Part shown: piece by piece, positions 34,741 to 44,693 of the stretch
How positions within the stretch are numbered: the stretch's first letter is position 1
Layout: every line of letters starts with the position of its first letter
Assembly: GCA_949067325.1 (NCBI GenBank)
Contig: CARTDZ010000001.1
Coordinates: 1-64,000, forward strand
Reading direction: 5' to 3'
Origin: an uncultured Eubacteriales bacterium
GTDB lineage: Bacteria; Bacillota; Clostridia; Christensenellales; UBA1242
Length of the DNA: 64,000 nucleotides
Program-made: the position numbers and the translations under genes
The notes under the pieces: model-generated
Database searches by the model: none
What the model was told of the DNA's origin: nothing
What the model saw: the letters and a program-made list of their open reading frames with translations, nothing else

Positions 34741-35184
34741 ATGAAAGCTAAAGTAAAAAAAGCCAAAATAAAATCTGTAAAAAAAGAAAAAGCTTCTTCA
34801 AACGGCACAGCAAAACTCATCTCGTCAATTGTTAAGGGCAGTTTGATAGCACTTTGCTTTACCTTGGTAGGAATTTTGATTTTTGCTTTTGTGCTAAAAT
34901 TTACCAATATTCCAGAAAGTGTTATCTCACCAGTAAATCAGGTTATAAAAGGCGTAAGCGTCTTTATGGGCGTATTTTTAGGCCTCAAAAAAACAAAAGA
35001 AATGGGGCTTGTTCGCGGCCTTTTGATAGGTTTTATTTATACTCTTGTGGCATTTTTGACTTTCAGTATTTTAAATGGCAGCTTCGCGTTTGATAAACGC
35101 CTCCTAAATGACACCTTGTTTGGCAGTGTTATGGGTGCGATTTGTGGCATAATTTGTGTAAATATCAAAAAAACTTCAAACTAA
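34741..35184 (+). CDS. TIGR04086 family membrane protein
   Basis: Protein of 147 aa with a Lys-rich N-terminal tail and four hydrophobic segments, the layout of the TIGR04086 membrane family found near yajC/secD in Clostridia. ATG 34741 is chosen because GCGGAGG lies 10 nt upstream; a TTG 21 nt earlier overlaps that site. Its role is unknown. Confidence 0.75.
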   Translation: MKAKVKKAKIKSVKKEKASSNGTAKLISSIVKGSLIALCFTLVGILIFAFVLKFTNIPESVISPVNQVIKGVSVFMGVFLGLKKTKEMGLVRGLLIGFIYTLVAFLTFSILNGSFAFDKRLLNDTLFGSVMGAICGIICVNIKKTSN

Positions 35185-35197
35185 ATAGAAAAATCAA

Positions 35198-35226
35198 TTG
35201 ACAATTCTCCTAAAAAAAACTAAAAT
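35198..35226 (+). promoter_or_regulatory. promoter of secDF
   Basis: TTGACA (35198-35203), 17 nt, TAAAAT (35221-35226), about 104 nt before secD. Confidence 0.75.
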
Positions 35227-35336
35227 ATTTCTTGAATGTTTCTTTGCCCTAAAAAAATAAAAAAATATTTATACTTTTACTATTTTAGGCAATAATTCAA
35301 CTGAAATATTTTTAAAACGTTTTAAAGGGGAATTTA

Positions 35337-36722
35337 ATGGCTAAAAAGCGTTCAATAATAAAATTTGTAATCGTGGCTATTTTGGCGGCTATTGGCATTG
35401 TTTTATGCTGTGGCCCAATTCCAATCGCAGGCACAGATTATGTTTACAACGGCTTTGCAAATTCAATTTCGCTTGGGCTTGATCTCTCAGGCGGACTTTC
35501 TGTTGTCTATGATTGTGAGGCCACCAAACAAGGCACTGACCTAAACACTGCAATCGACGCGACAGTGAACAGACTTTCAGACATACTTTACTCAGAAGGT
35601 TACAGCGAGGCCACAGTCAAAAGACAAGGCTCAAACCGCATAAGAATTGAAGTGCCATCAGCCAAAGAAAGCGATGATATTTTCACATTCCTAGAAAATC
35701 CTCGTGAACTTACAATGACCCTTACAAAAGGTGAGGTGAGCGAAGAAAACATCACAGGCGACGATATCACTGAAGTTTTTGCAAGCTACAACTCTCAAGA
35801 CCACCAGTATGGCGTAACTATTCGCTTTACAAACGAAGGAGCTTCAAAGTTTGCATCGCTTACAAAAAAAGCTTCAACATCAACTAGCAAAAATATTTAT
35901 ATTTACTTGGGTGAAGTTCAAGGTGAGCCTTGGAACACTCTCACTTGTGAAAATGAAATAAGAGACGGCGCAACATTTATCTCAGGCGGCTCGCTCAATT
36001 CACAAAAAGCGGCAGAAGAATACGCCTTTTCAATTATGTCAGGCACTTTCAATGTCAAACTTACGCTTGTTGAAAACAGTGTCATTTCAGCAACGCTTGG
36101 CCGCAATGCTCTCACTCTTGGTCTCATCGCAGGTGCAGTTGCACTTCTTCTCGTTATGATTATCATGGCATGGCGCTATGGCCTTTTTGGCGTGCTTGCT
36201 GATTTCGCACTTGTTATCTACATGATTTTGATGCTCTTCTTCCTTCAAGCAATACCATTTGTTCAACTTACTCTGCCAGGTATTGCAGGTATAATCCTTT
36301 CACTTGGCATGGCCGTTGATGGCAATGTTATCATCTTTGAACGTATAAGAGAAGAATATGCTTCAGGCAAAAAAATACCTTTTGCAGTAAAATCAGGCTT
36401 CAAAAAAGCATTCTGGCCTATTTTTGACTCAAACCTTACCACAATTGTGACTTCAATCATTCTCTACATCTTAGGCACAGCTGCAATCAAAGGCTTTGCA
36501 ATCACTTTGCTTCTAGGCATACTCCTTTCAATGTTTACAACTCTTGTGGTGACAAGATTTTTGGTTAAATGGTATCTGCCACTCAACAGCACCAATCCAA
36601 AACCAGTTCGCCTTTATCGCAAAGAGGGCGTAGAGGTGGTTGATGAGCCTGCCAGCGTAGAAATCCTTTCAACGCAAGAAGAAAATACAACTCCTGAAAA
36701 CTTGACAGGAGGTGAGGCATAA
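35337..36722 (+). CDS. secD: protein translocase subunit SecD
   Basis: RND-type membrane protein that uses the proton motive force to help preprotein export, 461 aa. It has an N-terminal helix, the LGLDLSGGLSVVY motif, a periplasmic-type P1 region and six-helix bundle segments including GMAVDGNVIIFERIREE. The C-terminal tail is acidic. Its partner secF overlaps at the stop codon, so translation is probably coupled. AAAGGGG is the ribosome site. Confidence 0.95.
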   Translation: MAKKRSIIKFVIVAILAAIGIVLCCGPIPIAGTDYVYNGFANSISLGLDLSGGLSVVYDCEATKQGTDLNTAIDATVNRLSDILYSEGYSEATVKRQGSNRIRIEVPSAKESDDIFTFLENPRELTMTLTKGEVSEENITGDDITEVFASYNSQDHQYGVTIRFTNEGASKFASLTKKASTSTSKNIYIYLGEVQGEPWNTLTCENEIRDGATFISGGSLNSQKAAEEYAFSIMSGTFNVKLTLVENSVISATLGRNALTLGLIAGAVALLLVMIIMAWRYGLFGVLADFALVIYMILMLFFLQAIPFVQLTLPGIAGIILSLGMAVDGNVIIFERIREEYASGKKIPFAVKSGFKKAFWPIFDSNLTTIVTSIILYILGTAAIKGFAITLLLGILLSMFTTLVVTRFLVKWYLPLNSTNPKPVRLYRKEGVEVVDEPASVEILSTQEENTTPENLTGGEA

Positions 36723-37777
36723 TGAAAAACTATAAAAAATCAAAGTTTTCAGTTGATGGACTTATCGAAAATTCAAAATTCAACTATTGCAAAAATCTAA
36801 AATGGTTTTTGATAGCTCCGCTCGTGATTATTCTCGTGGGCATAATTCTGCTTTCGACAGTGGGCTTCAATCTTGGTATAGATTTCACAGGCGGCTCAAT
36901 CATAACAGTTTACGCAAATGACGAGGGGATAATAACCGACGCAAAAGTTTACGACATCTCAAAAAATGACCAGTATGAAGAGATGAAAAACCGAATTGCA
37001 AAGGTGTTTGCGCAAGAACAATTCAATGGCATAAGCGTTGATATTTATAGAACATCTTCTATGAATATCTCAAATCTTGTAAAAGAAGGCAAGGCAATTC
37101 AAATTCAATATCAAAACAGAGATGGCGAAGATGGAAGCCAAATCGCTGCCACAAACAAACTTATTCGTGAGGCACTTCAACAAGAATTTGGCTATACAAC
37201 CTTTGATTATGAAGCTGCAGTTTCATCACCAGAAGTTGTAACACCAACCGCTAGCGGCGAGCTTCTTATGAACGCCTTTATCGCAATGATAGTTGCCATC
37301 GCTTTCATTCTCATTTATGTGGCCTTCCGCTTTGAAATCACAAGCGGCCTTGCAGCAATCCTTGCACTTTTCCATGACCTCATGATCATGACAAGCCTTG
37401 TTCTTATCTTCAGAATTGAAATCAACAGCTCATTCGTAGCCGCACTTGTCACAATTCTCGGCTATTCAATCAACAACACAATCGTCATCTTTGATCGCAT
37501 ACGTGAAAATGTAAAGTCTGGCAAATTTGTCAAAGCAAACAATATGACGCTTGCAAACGCTTCTGTAAAAGAAACTATGACCCGATCATTCTACACAACT
37601 CTCACCACTGTTATCACAATCGCAATGGTGGCAATAATCGGCGTAAATGATATTCGTGAGTTTGCTCTTCCAATTCTCTTTGGTATAATCGCAGGCTTCT
37701 ATTCTTCAGTGTTTATAACTCCGGGCCTTTGGTCAATAGCCTACAAACCAAAAAAGAAAAAAGCGGCAAAAGCGTAA
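36722..37777 (+). CDS. secF: protein translocase subunit SecF
   Basis: Partner of SecD, 351 aa. Seen: GFNLGIDFTGGSIITVY after the first helix, five further helices, and the GYSINNTIVIFDRIREN motif. The ATG overlaps the secD stop (TAATG). The protein ends in a Lys-rich tail. A strong hairpin follows the gene, closing the unit. Confidence 0.95.
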   Translation: MKNYKKSKFSVDGLIENSKFNYCKNLKWFLIAPLVIILVGIILLSTVGFNLGIDFTGGSIITVYANDEGIITDAKVYDISKNDQYEEMKNRIAKVFAQEQFNGISVDIYRTSSMNISNLVKEGKAIQIQYQNRDGEDGSQIAATNKLIREALQQEFGYTTFDYEAAVSSPEVVTPTASGELLMNAFIAMIVAIAFILIYVAFRFEITSGLAAILALFHDLMIMTSLVLIFRIEINSSFVAALVTILGYSINNTIVIFDRIRENVKSGKFVKANNMTLANASVKETMTRSFYTTLTTVITIAMVAIIGVNDIREFALPILFGIIAGFYSSVFITPGLWSIAYKPKKKKAAKA

Positions 37778-37800
37778 ATAAACCGATCAAACAAATTAAA

Positions 37801-37838
37801 AAATCATGACGCAAATTGTCATGATTTTTTGTTTTTTT
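37801..37838. terminator. bidirectional terminator between secF and the ABC gene
   Basis: 10-bp stem AAATCATGAC/GTCATGATTT, 7-nt loop, T-run on the plus side and a T-run on the minus side too. Confidence 0.85.
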
Positions 37839-37845
37839 TCAAAAG

Positions 37846-39600
37846 TTAAATATCTTCATTTTTATATAAATTTTTGTATTCTGTGCAGCTTTGCATAAGT
37901 TTTTTGTGTTTCCCTTCAGCATAAACTTCGCCATCTTTTATGAAAATAATATTGTCAGCGTCTTGTATGGTTGACAATCTGTGAGCCACAATGACAATTG
38001 TCTTTTCGCCACCAAGAGAGGAAATAACACTTTTGATCTTTGTCTGATTTTCGTTGTCAAGGCTGCTTGTTGCTTCGTCAAAAAGCAGGATAGGGGTGTT
38101 TCTTAAGAGAGCTCTAGCGATGGCAAGCCTTTGTTTTTGTCCGCCAGAAAGAACAATTCCATTTTCGCCCAAAATTGTATCATAACCTTTTTCTTGCTCA
38201 ACAATAAAATCATGAAGTTGTGCCTTTTTGCATGCCTCAACAATTTCTTCGTCACTCGCTTCAGGTTTTACAAGCCTTAAGTTTTCTTTAAAAGAAAAGT
38301 TGAAAATGTATGGCTCTTGCGGAACAATTGAAATATTGTTTCTTATGCTGTCTTTGTCAAGTGTTGAAAGCTCTTTGCCGCCAATATATATTCCGCCGCC
38401 ACTGATTTCATAAAGTTTTGATATGAGCTTGATTATTGTGCTTTTGCCGCCACCACTTTCGCCAACAATACCAACGGTGGAGTTTGGTTTGATTTTAAAT
38501 GAAACCTTTTTCAAAACTTCCTTGCCTTCATTGTATGAAAATTCAACATCTTTAAATTCAATTTCTTTTGCCGAAGTTGTGTCCAAAACTTCATCACCAA
38601 AACTTTCAAAACCAAATTTAAATCCATTTAAGATTTTGTTTATTCGCTCAGCTGACAGCTCTGCATTTTTCAAAATTTCTTTTATATTGATGACCCAGTA
38701 CAACAACCTCGTTACACTGCCTTTAAACATATACATGGTCAATGCTCCGACAGGGTCAATATTTTCAATTTTGATTAAAACAATTATTAAAATTATAAAC
38801 ACAAAATCCAATAAATGGCTAAGCCACGTTTCTCCACTTCTTATAAAATAAGAATTTCTAAAAGTTCTGATTTTATAATTTTTTAAGTCGGCTTGAATTT
38901 CATCAGTTTTTTGCAGCAAACCTTCTTCCATGTTCAAAACTCTCACATCTCGCACGCCTCTGACAAGTTCGCTGACCGTAGAAATCTGTTTGTCTTGTTT
39001 CTCTTTGATGGTTCTTTGTCGTTTATAGTTGTATTTTATTCTAAAATGTTTGACAACATACATAATCACTATTTCAGCAACAATAAAAAGTGCTAGCCAA
39101 ATATTTAATGTAAAAACATAGACCAAAAAACCGATTTTTGCAAAAATCAAAGTTAAACTATCGGTAAGTTGAGAGAAAGAGTTGACAACAGCATTCATAT
39201 CGTTGTTGATTGTCTGAATAAAAGTGCCACTATTGGCAGTGTCAAAGTTTTTGGTTTTGAGTTTCATTGTCTTTTCGTTTAATTTATGAAACATATTAGC
39301 CGCAATATTTTGAGTGATTTTTTGAAAAACCAATCCCCAGCTTAAAAGATAAAATAATTCTTGCAAAAAATATGCACCAAACAAAAATAAAGCAGTCCAA
39401 AAAAGCGAATGTTCGTTAAATATAGAGATAGAATTGACAATTTTGGCAGAAAGCATAGGGAAAAGTATACCTAAACCGCTGGCACAAAGTGACAAAACAG
39501 CTACGTAAACAAAACCCCATTTATATGGCCCAATAAACTTTCTCATACTCCACAAATTTTTGTAGCCATTGTTGACTTTTTTATTATCTTCTTTGTTCAA
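37846..39600 (-). CDS. ABC exporter, fused permease and ATPase
   Basis: Half-transporter of 584 aa that would work as a homodimer, since no partner gene adjoins. Six membrane helices (about 30-310) are followed by an ATPase with Walker A GESGGGKST, signature LSGGQKQRLAIARAL, Walker B ILLFDEATSSLD and the H-loop VAHRLST. The substrate is unknown; multidrug, lipid or peptide export are all possible. TTG start with AAGGAG six bases before it. It is the only minus-strand gene in about 30 kb. Confidence 0.9.
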   Translation of the reverse strand: MNKEDNKKVNNGYKNLWSMRKFIGPYKWGFVYVAVLSLCASGLGILFPMLSAKIVNSISIFNEHSLFWTALFLFGAYFLQELFYLLSWGLVFQKITQNIAANMFHKLNEKTMKLKTKNFDTANSGTFIQTINNDMNAVVNSFSQLTDSLTLIFAKIGFLVYVFTLNIWLALFIVAEIVIMYVVKHFRIKYNYKRQRTIKEKQDKQISTVSELVRGVRDVRVLNMEEGLLQKTDEIQADLKNYKIRTFRNSYFIRSGETWLSHLLDFVFIILIIVLIKIENIDPVGALTMYMFKGSVTRLLYWVINIKEILKNAELSAERINKILNGFKFGFESFGDEVLDTTSAKEIEFKDVEFSYNEGKEVLKKVSFKIKPNSTVGIVGESGGGKSTIIKLISKLYEISGGGIYIGGKELSTLDKDSIRNNISIVPQEPYIFNFSFKENLRLVKPEASDEEIVEACKKAQLHDFIVEQEKGYDTILGENGIVLSGGQKQRLAIARALLRNTPILLFDEATSSLDNENQTKIKSVISSLGGEKTIVIVAHRLSTIQDADNIIFIKDGEVYAEGKHKKLMQSCTEYKNLYKNEDI

Positions 39601-39619
39601 AATTTTCTCCTTGTCTTCA

Positions 39620-39655
39620 CGTGCTTTTATTTTAACATATATTTATACGCAATTC
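39620..39655 (-). promoter_or_regulatory. minus-strand promoter of the ABC exporter
   Basis: On the minus strand: TTGAAT, 17 nt, TAAAAT with extended TGT, upstream of the TTG start. Confidence 0.55.
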
Positions 39656-39699
39656 AATAAAAAAACCAAAATTTTGCCAACTTTATTTTTTAAATTTGC

Positions 39700-39728
39700 T
39701 TGATTATTTTTTATATACATGCTATAAT
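39700..39728 (+). promoter_or_regulatory. promoter of rpsB-tsf
   Basis: TTGATT (39700-39705), 17 nt, TATAAT (39723-39728) with extended TGC. Confidence 0.75.
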
Positions 39729-39734
39729 ACTAAA

Positions 39735-39904
39735 GTCATTGAAGACAAATTTGCACTCTCGTCAAATTCAAAGGCCGTTGCCAAAAACGCTAAGCCGGCA
39801 AAAACGATACCGCTAGCTTAGAAAAAAGAGGATTTCTCTTGTGGTTGCCTTTGGAGCAAAGAAAGGCGAGGGGAAGGACAAAAACAAAAAGGAGGAAAAA
39901 CAAA
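39735..39904 (+). promoter_or_regulatory. structured rpsB leader, possible autoregulatory RNA
   Basis: A 170-nt untranslated leader with GC-richer segments than the flanks. CTAAGC near 39790 can pair with GCTTAG near 39817, and CCGTTGCC lies before them. A frame from 39839 reading into rpsB has no ribosome site. Ribosomal protein S2 represses its own mRNA through leaders in other bacteria; that this leader does so is inference. Confidence 0.4.
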
Positions 39905-40810
39905 ATGTCAGTTATCTCAATGAAACAACTTTTAGAGGCAGGTGTTCACTTTGGTCACCAAACTAGAAAGTGGAACCCTAAGATGAAAAAATATATCTTC
40001 ACTGCAAGAAATGATATTCACATCATCAACCTCGAAGACACTTCTGTGCAAGTAGACAAAGCATACTCTTTTGTACGCGACGTCATTGCAACAGGCAAAA
40101 ACATTCTCTTTGTCGGCACAAAAAAGCAGGCACAAGAGGCTGTAAAAGAAGAGGCAGAACGCTGCGGAATGTTCTACATCAACACTCGTTGGCTTGGTGG
40201 CTGCCTTACAAACTTCAAGACAATCAAGTCTAGAATTGAACGTCTTAACAAACTCAACCAAATGGAAAAGGTTGGCGAGTTTGACCTTCTTCCAAAAAAG
40301 GAAGTTACTCTTCTTAAGGCAGAACGCGACAAACTTGAGAAAAACCTTGGCGGTATCAAAGAAATGAGAGACCTTCCAGGCGTGGTTTTTGTGGTTGACC
40401 CAACTTGTGAACATATTTGCGTTCATGAATGTAAGGTGCTTGGCATACCAATGGTTGGCCTTGTAGACACAAACGGCAACCCAGACGGTATCGACTGCGT
40501 AATTCCAGGAAACGACGACGCAATCAGATCAGTTAAGCTCATCGCTTCAGCAATCGCAGACGCAGTTATCGAAGCAAGAGAAGGCGTTTCTATGAAGAAA
40601 GAAGAAGCGGCTGAAGAGGAAGAAATCGACATCGAAAAAGCACTTGCTGAAACAAAACCAAACCTTGAAATCGCAGAAGCAGGCGAAGAAAAACGCAAAA
40701 AGACTGCAAGAAAAAAGCCAGCTCCAAAAAAGAAAGCTGAACCAAAAGCTGAAGCTAAAACTGAAAACAAAGCAGAAGCAAAAGAAGCAGCTCTTCAAGA
40801 AAACAAATAA
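39905..40810 (+). CDS. rpsB: 30S ribosomal protein S2
   Basis: Ribosomal protein of 301 aa. Seen: [27 protein letters not shown] at the start (positions 1-27), [20 protein letters not shown] and [26 protein letters not shown] Lys/Ala/Glu-rich tail of about 55 residues makes it longer than the usual 230-250 aa. AAGGAGG precedes ATG 39905, which rules out the longer frame. tsf follows, the standard pair. Confidence 0.95.
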   Translation: MSVISMKQLLEAGVHFGHQTRKWNPKMKKYIFTARNDIHIINLEDTSVQVDKAYSFVRDVIATGKNILFVGTKKQAQEAVKEEAERCGMFYINTRWLGGCLTNFKTIKSRIERLNKLNQMEKVGEFDLLPKKEVTLLKAERDKLEKNLGGIKEMRDLPGVVFVVDPTCEHICVHECKVLGIPMVGLVDTNGNPDGIDCVIPGNDDAIRSVKLIASAIADAVIEAREGVSMKKEEAAEEEEIDIEKALAETKPNLEIAEAGEEKRKKTARKKPAPKKKAEPKAEAKTENKAEAKEAALQENK

Positions 40811-40860
40811 TCAAAATTGATTTATAAAATAATTAAATTGAATAATAAAGGAGAATTATT

Positions 40861-41517
40861 ATGAGTTTCACAGCAAAAGACGTTGCAGAACTTAGAGCAA
40901 GAACAAACGCAGGCATGATGGACTGCAAAAAAGCACTCACTGAATGTGATGGCGACTTTGAAAAAGCAGCACTTTGGCTTCGCGAAAAAGGCATCGCTGC
41001 AGCAGCAAAAAAACAATCAAGAATTGCCTCTGAAGGTATCGTTACATCTTATATCCACATGGGAGGTAAGATTGGCGTTCTTGTAGAAATCAACTGCGAA
41101 ACAGACTTCGTTGCAAAAACAGATGCTTTCGTTCAACTTGGCAAGGATATTGCTATGCAAATTGCAGCAGCAAACCCAAAATATGTCAGAATTGAAGAAG
41201 TGCCAGCTGAAGACGTTGAAAAAGAAAAAGAAGTACTTCGCGTTCAAGCCGCAAACGAAGGAAAACCAGCTCAAATCATCGAAAAAATGGTTGAAGGAAG
41301 AGTTAAAAAGTTCTATCAAGACGTTTGCCTTATGGAACAAACTTATGTAAAAGACCAAAGCATGACTATTTCTCAATACATCAACGAAATGATCTTGAAA
41401 ATTGGCGAAAAAATCACAGTTCGTCGTTTCACTCGTTACGAAATGGGTGAAGGCCTTGAAAAAAGACATGACGACCTTGCAGCTGAAGTTGAAAAACAAA
41501 TGAAGGGCAACAACTAA
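40861..41517 (+). CDS. tsf: elongation factor Ts
   Basis: Guanine nucleotide exchange factor for EF-Tu, 218 aa, the short form. Seen: [23 protein letters not shown] with the TDF-type segment [14 protein letters not shown], and a single core domain plus C-terminal module. AAAGGAG precedes the ATG. Co-transcribed with rpsB across a 50-nt gap; a terminator follows. Confidence 0.95.
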   Translation: MSFTAKDVAELRARTNAGMMDCKKALTECDGDFEKAALWLREKGIAAAAKKQSRIASEGIVTSYIHMGGKIGVLVEINCETDFVAKTDAFVQLGKDIAMQIAAANPKYVRIEEVPAEDVEKEKEVLRVQAANEGKPAQIIEKMVEGRVKKFYQDVCLMEQTYVKDQSMTISQYINEMILKIGEKITVRRFTRYEMGEGLEKRHDDLAAEVEKQMKGNN

Positions 41518-41577
41518 TTTGCCCAAACTATTGTGGTTTGACAACAAAAGCAAAAAAAATGTTTAACAAATTGATAA

Positions 41578-41607
41578 AAAAGTCGGGGTTTTCTCCGTCT
41601 TTTTTCT
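41578..41607 (+). terminator. terminator after tsf
   Basis: Stem built on GTCGGGG/CTCCGTC with flanking A/T pairs (one T-T mismatch), TTTT loop, T-run. Confidence 0.7.
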
Positions 41608-41608
41608 T

Positions 41609-41644
41609 TTGACTATTGACAAAATGATGTATATAATATATAAT
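41609..41644 (+). promoter_or_regulatory. two overlapping consensus promoters, 7 nt apart
   Basis: TTGACT (41609-41614), N17, TATAAT (41632-41637), and TTGACA (41616-41621), N17, TATAAT (41639-41644). Both precede the 950-aa gene. Confidence 0.75.
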
Positions 41645-41679
41645 TTTAAAGAAATAATTATATACTTTTGGAGGAATAA

Positions 41680-44532
41680 ATGGCAAGAGCGTCAAGACAA
41701 GCCTTAATCAATGCGGCAACACCAAACTTAAAAAGTCAAAGCAGTGAAATTTACAACTTCATAAGGTCAAGTGGTGTATATTTTCAAAACAAACTCAAAG
41801 ATATCAAAGGCATTCTCAAAGCCCACTTTTGTCTTACTCAAGATGAGGTTGAAGCTCAAATTCTCAAAATCTGCCAAAGCATGGACAAAACTGCAACGCT
41901 TCAACTTTTCGATATTATTGAAGAATTTTCAAAAAACGATATCAAAAATAGGGTGGAAATCAATTCCTCAAATGTTGAATGGCTTGCAAGTCGTCACAGC
42001 TTCGCTTTGACACTTCTTGATAATATACTCGAAATTTTTCACAACGAAACAGACAAGCTTAGTGAAGAACTTATTGATTGCATTCGCGAGGCAAGAAGAG
42101 TGAACATTGATCCTTTCAAGTTTGCAACAAAAACAAATTTGCGATTTGCCTCTTTTGACAAATTTCAAGAAACTTTAAACGCTCTCACAGTCACAAAGTA
42201 TGCCTCTCTTGGCGATAAGTCAATCATCAAAACTCAAGAATTTAGCACCTTGATAGAACAATGCACAACTCTTGCTTCTAGATTAAAAGCTGAGACTGTT
42301 GAAAATATTTTGGATCTTCTTTCAGATTTCGTATATGACAAAAATTCAAAGTCATATCTTGCAGACGTAGGCAGAATGCTAAAAGTTTGTCCTTCACTTC
42401 TTCTTATCGATGAAGAGACATTTCTTGACACGCTTGCCACAATTGAGCAAGAATTCATTCAAAAACGCAATATGACAAGGCTTGAGGTTGTCTCTCGCAT
42501 TGCAAGAACACCTTCAATTTTGGCTACTTCAACCAAAGTAATAGAAGCTACGCAATCAAGCCTTGAAAAACAAATCACCAAACTTCTTGCAAAGTCAAAG
42601 CTTGTCAAATCTGACGAACGTTCAATCATGTCACAAACTATTGCCAACAATATTGTTTTCAATCTTGACAACTTCACTCAACTTACTTCAATCAAAGCGG
42701 CTGACAACTTTGGTCAAATGGCTGACACGCTAGAACACTTCCTTGGCACTGACAACGCAATTTCTTGTATGCAAAATCTCTCAATTCTCAAACGCGATCC
42801 TGCCGTTGTATCTTATGTGCTTGCAGTGCTTTCAGCTGACAAAGATAGCGAAATTTTAAGAGCGGATTTTGTCAACAATCCAACCAAATATTTTGAAAAT
42901 TATGAAGGGGCTTCATCTTCAACGACTGGAATGGAAATTGAAAGAACTAGACGTGAAAAATTGACGTTCAAAGTTGAAAAATTGCCAGAAATCAAAGTTG
43001 ACGAAGAGCAATTGTTGGAACTCTATCGAAAAATAGACAGGTCAAAACGTGACGAGGTGCAAAAACTTCTTGCCAAGGCTCAGCAAGACTTCCTTGAAAA
43101 GAAAAGAGCAGCAGAAGAGGCTGCCTTGCGTGAAAAACAAGAAAGAAAGGCTGAAAAAGAACGTCAAAAAGAAGAAGAACGCCAAAAACGTTTGGAAGCA
43201 AAGCGAAAAGCTGACGAAGAAGCTAGAAAAAAGAAGGAAGAAGCAGCCGCAGCTAGAGCCGCTACGCTTAAAGCCTTGCAAAATACTCAATCAAGCGGTG
43301 AGGTTGATATTGAACAACAGATAAAAACCAAACTACGCAAGTTGACCAATTATTACAAACCTATCAAAAGCAAGAATGACAATTCAAGAGATATACAAAA
43401 GCTTCCAAAACTTATCGAAAATGTTTATGGCCCAATTTATGATCTTTTGAAAAAATACAAAAAAGATAAAATAGCTGACCTTACTTCAGTGCAAGAACTT
43501 TGTATGCTGGCCACAAGAGTTAAAAATATTGATCAATTTCAGCTTGACAATCTCGAAAAAGTCTTTATGATGCATAGCATTCTTGTCGACATAATAGATA
43601 ACAGCAAAATTGAAGATATTATCAACTACTTAAACAGTGAAATAAAAATAGAAGGTCCAGATGCAGACATATTTGATGTTACAGACATGTCAGCACTGCA
43701 ATTGCTTGACGATTTTATAAGACCAATTATTCTTGAAGATAGCAAAATCCTCTTAGACCTTATGGACAAATGCAAATTTGTGCAAGGTGATGGTTTTAGA
43801 TTTAACGAAACATATTATCTTATAGCAATAAGAAGCCACCTTGTATCCAATTTAGAAGAAATCGAAAATGCCGCAAAAGAACACCTTTCAAAAGAAGAAG
43901 TTGAAAAATATTTTGCCAGCGAAAATGTAAGAATAGAAAAAGAAAAGATAGACAAATCAATTTCACAAAAATCGTTTATCAATCCAATGTTGAATGTCTC
44001 ACTGCTTCTTCAAGCTTATATTCAACCAGCACTTTTATATCTATTATATAGAACAAATGAAGAAGGCTATTATCAACCAAAAAACCAAAAGATAAAATAT
44101 TTGTTGGAAAAAGTGTACAAAAAGCCACTTTCACCTTTCAAACCAAAAGATATAAACCAAACTGATTTCGAAAATTACTCTTACTATTTATCAAACTGCC
44201 AAATACTAGAGACGCTCGAAAGTTTTATAATCGCCATAGGCAATATAAATCAATCTATGCAAGGCATCGAAGTGAAAGATGGCTATGTTTACTTCTTCTC
44301 TGGCCAGATCATAAGTGATGAAAATATAGAGCACGCCATGGTGAAGGGTAGGCTAAAAATTAATGATGACGATATAAGAACCCTTCTTCCAGCCTTCAAA
44401 AAATATTTCGATATCAATGGTTTAGGTTTATATGATCCAAGATTTATAAGTGGCACGGACAATGGAAAAGAATTTTTACATGTAAACGAAATGCTTGTTG
44501 AATCTTATAATGCCGAACAAAATTGCAAATAG
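41680..44532 (+). CDS. large uncharacterised helical protein, 950 aa
   Basis: I do not recognise this protein. It has no signal peptide or membrane span. Residues 1-430 are helical; within about 230-290 and again near 360-400 there are repeats of the kind L-x-x-x-P-S-L-L, loosely like mTERF-type helical repeats. Residues about 461-530 are an uninterrupted Glu/Lys/Arg/Ala-rich stretch, predicted by eye as a single long helix or coiled coil. Residues 540-950 form a second helical part. A strong GGAGGA site, doubled promoters and an own terminator make it a single-gene unit. A scaffold or nucleic-acid-binding role is speculation. Confidence 0.8.
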   Translation: MARASRQALINAATPNLKSQSSEIYNFIRSSGVYFQNKLKDIKGILKAHFCLTQDEVEAQILKICQSMDKTATLQLFDIIEEFSKNDIKNRVEINSSNVEWLASRHSFALTLLDNILEIFHNETDKLSEELIDCIREARRVNIDPFKFATKTNLRFASFDKFQETLNALTVTKYASLGDKSIIKTQEFSTLIEQCTTLASRLKAETVENILDLLSDFVYDKNSKSYLADVGRMLKVCPSLLLIDEETFLDTLATIEQEFIQKRNMTRLEVVSRIARTPSILATSTKVIEATQSSLEKQITKLLAKSKLVKSDERSIMSQTIANNIVFNLDNFTQLTSIKAADNFGQMADTLEHFLGTDNAISCMQNLSILKRDPAVVSYVLAVLSADKDSEILRADFVNNPTKYFENYEGASSSTTGMEIERTRREKLTFKVEKLPEIKVDEEQLLELYRKIDRSKRDEVQKLLAKAQQDFLEKKRAAEEAALREKQERKAEKERQKEEERQKRLEAKRKADEEARKKKEEAAAARAATLKALQNTQSSGEVDIEQQIKTKLRKLTNYYKPIKSKNDNSRDIQKLPKLIENVYGPIYDLLKKYKKDKIADLTSVQELCMLATRVKNIDQFQLDNLEKVFMMHSILVDIIDNSKIEDIINYLNSEIKIEGPDADIFDVTDMSALQLLDDFIRPIILEDSKILLDLMDKCKFVQGDGFRFNETYYLIAIRSHLVSNLEEIENAAKEHLSKEEVEKYFASENVRIEKEKIDKSISQKSFINPMLNVSLLLQAYIQPALLYLLYRTNEEGYYQPKNQKIKYLLEKVYKKPLSPFKPKDINQTDFENYSYYLSNCQILETLESFIIAIGNINQSMQGIEVKDGYVYFFSGQIISDENIEHAMVKGRLKINDDDIRTLLPAFKKYFDINGLGLYDPRFISGTDNGKEFLHVNEMLVESYNAEQNCK

Positions 44533-44560
44533 CAATTAAAAAGCCAAAGCCTAAAAAATG

Positions 44561-44588
44561 AAAAGCAGAGAAAATCTGCTTTTTCTTT
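44561..44588 (+). terminator. terminator of the 950-aa gene
   Basis: Perfect stem AAAAGCAGA/TCTGCTTTT, 5-nt loop, T-rich tail. Confidence 0.85.
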
Positions 44589-44643
44589 TATCATTTATTA
44601 GACCTTTTTAGCATAAATTTTTATGATAAGAAGGCCAAATCAT

Positions 44644-44672
44644 TTGCAAATTCTATCGTTTTATTGTAAACT
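44644..44672 (+). promoter_or_regulatory. promoter of frr-uppS-cdsA
   Basis: TTGCAA (44644-44649), 17 nt, TAAACT (44667-44672), then AAGGAG and the frr ATG. Confidence 0.55.
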
Positions 44673-44693
44673 ATCATGGAAGGAGAAAATTTT

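Noticed and set aside
39932..40426. Minus-strand open frame inside rpsB
   Set aside because: Antisense shadow; Phe/Cys/Val-rich translation without start signals.
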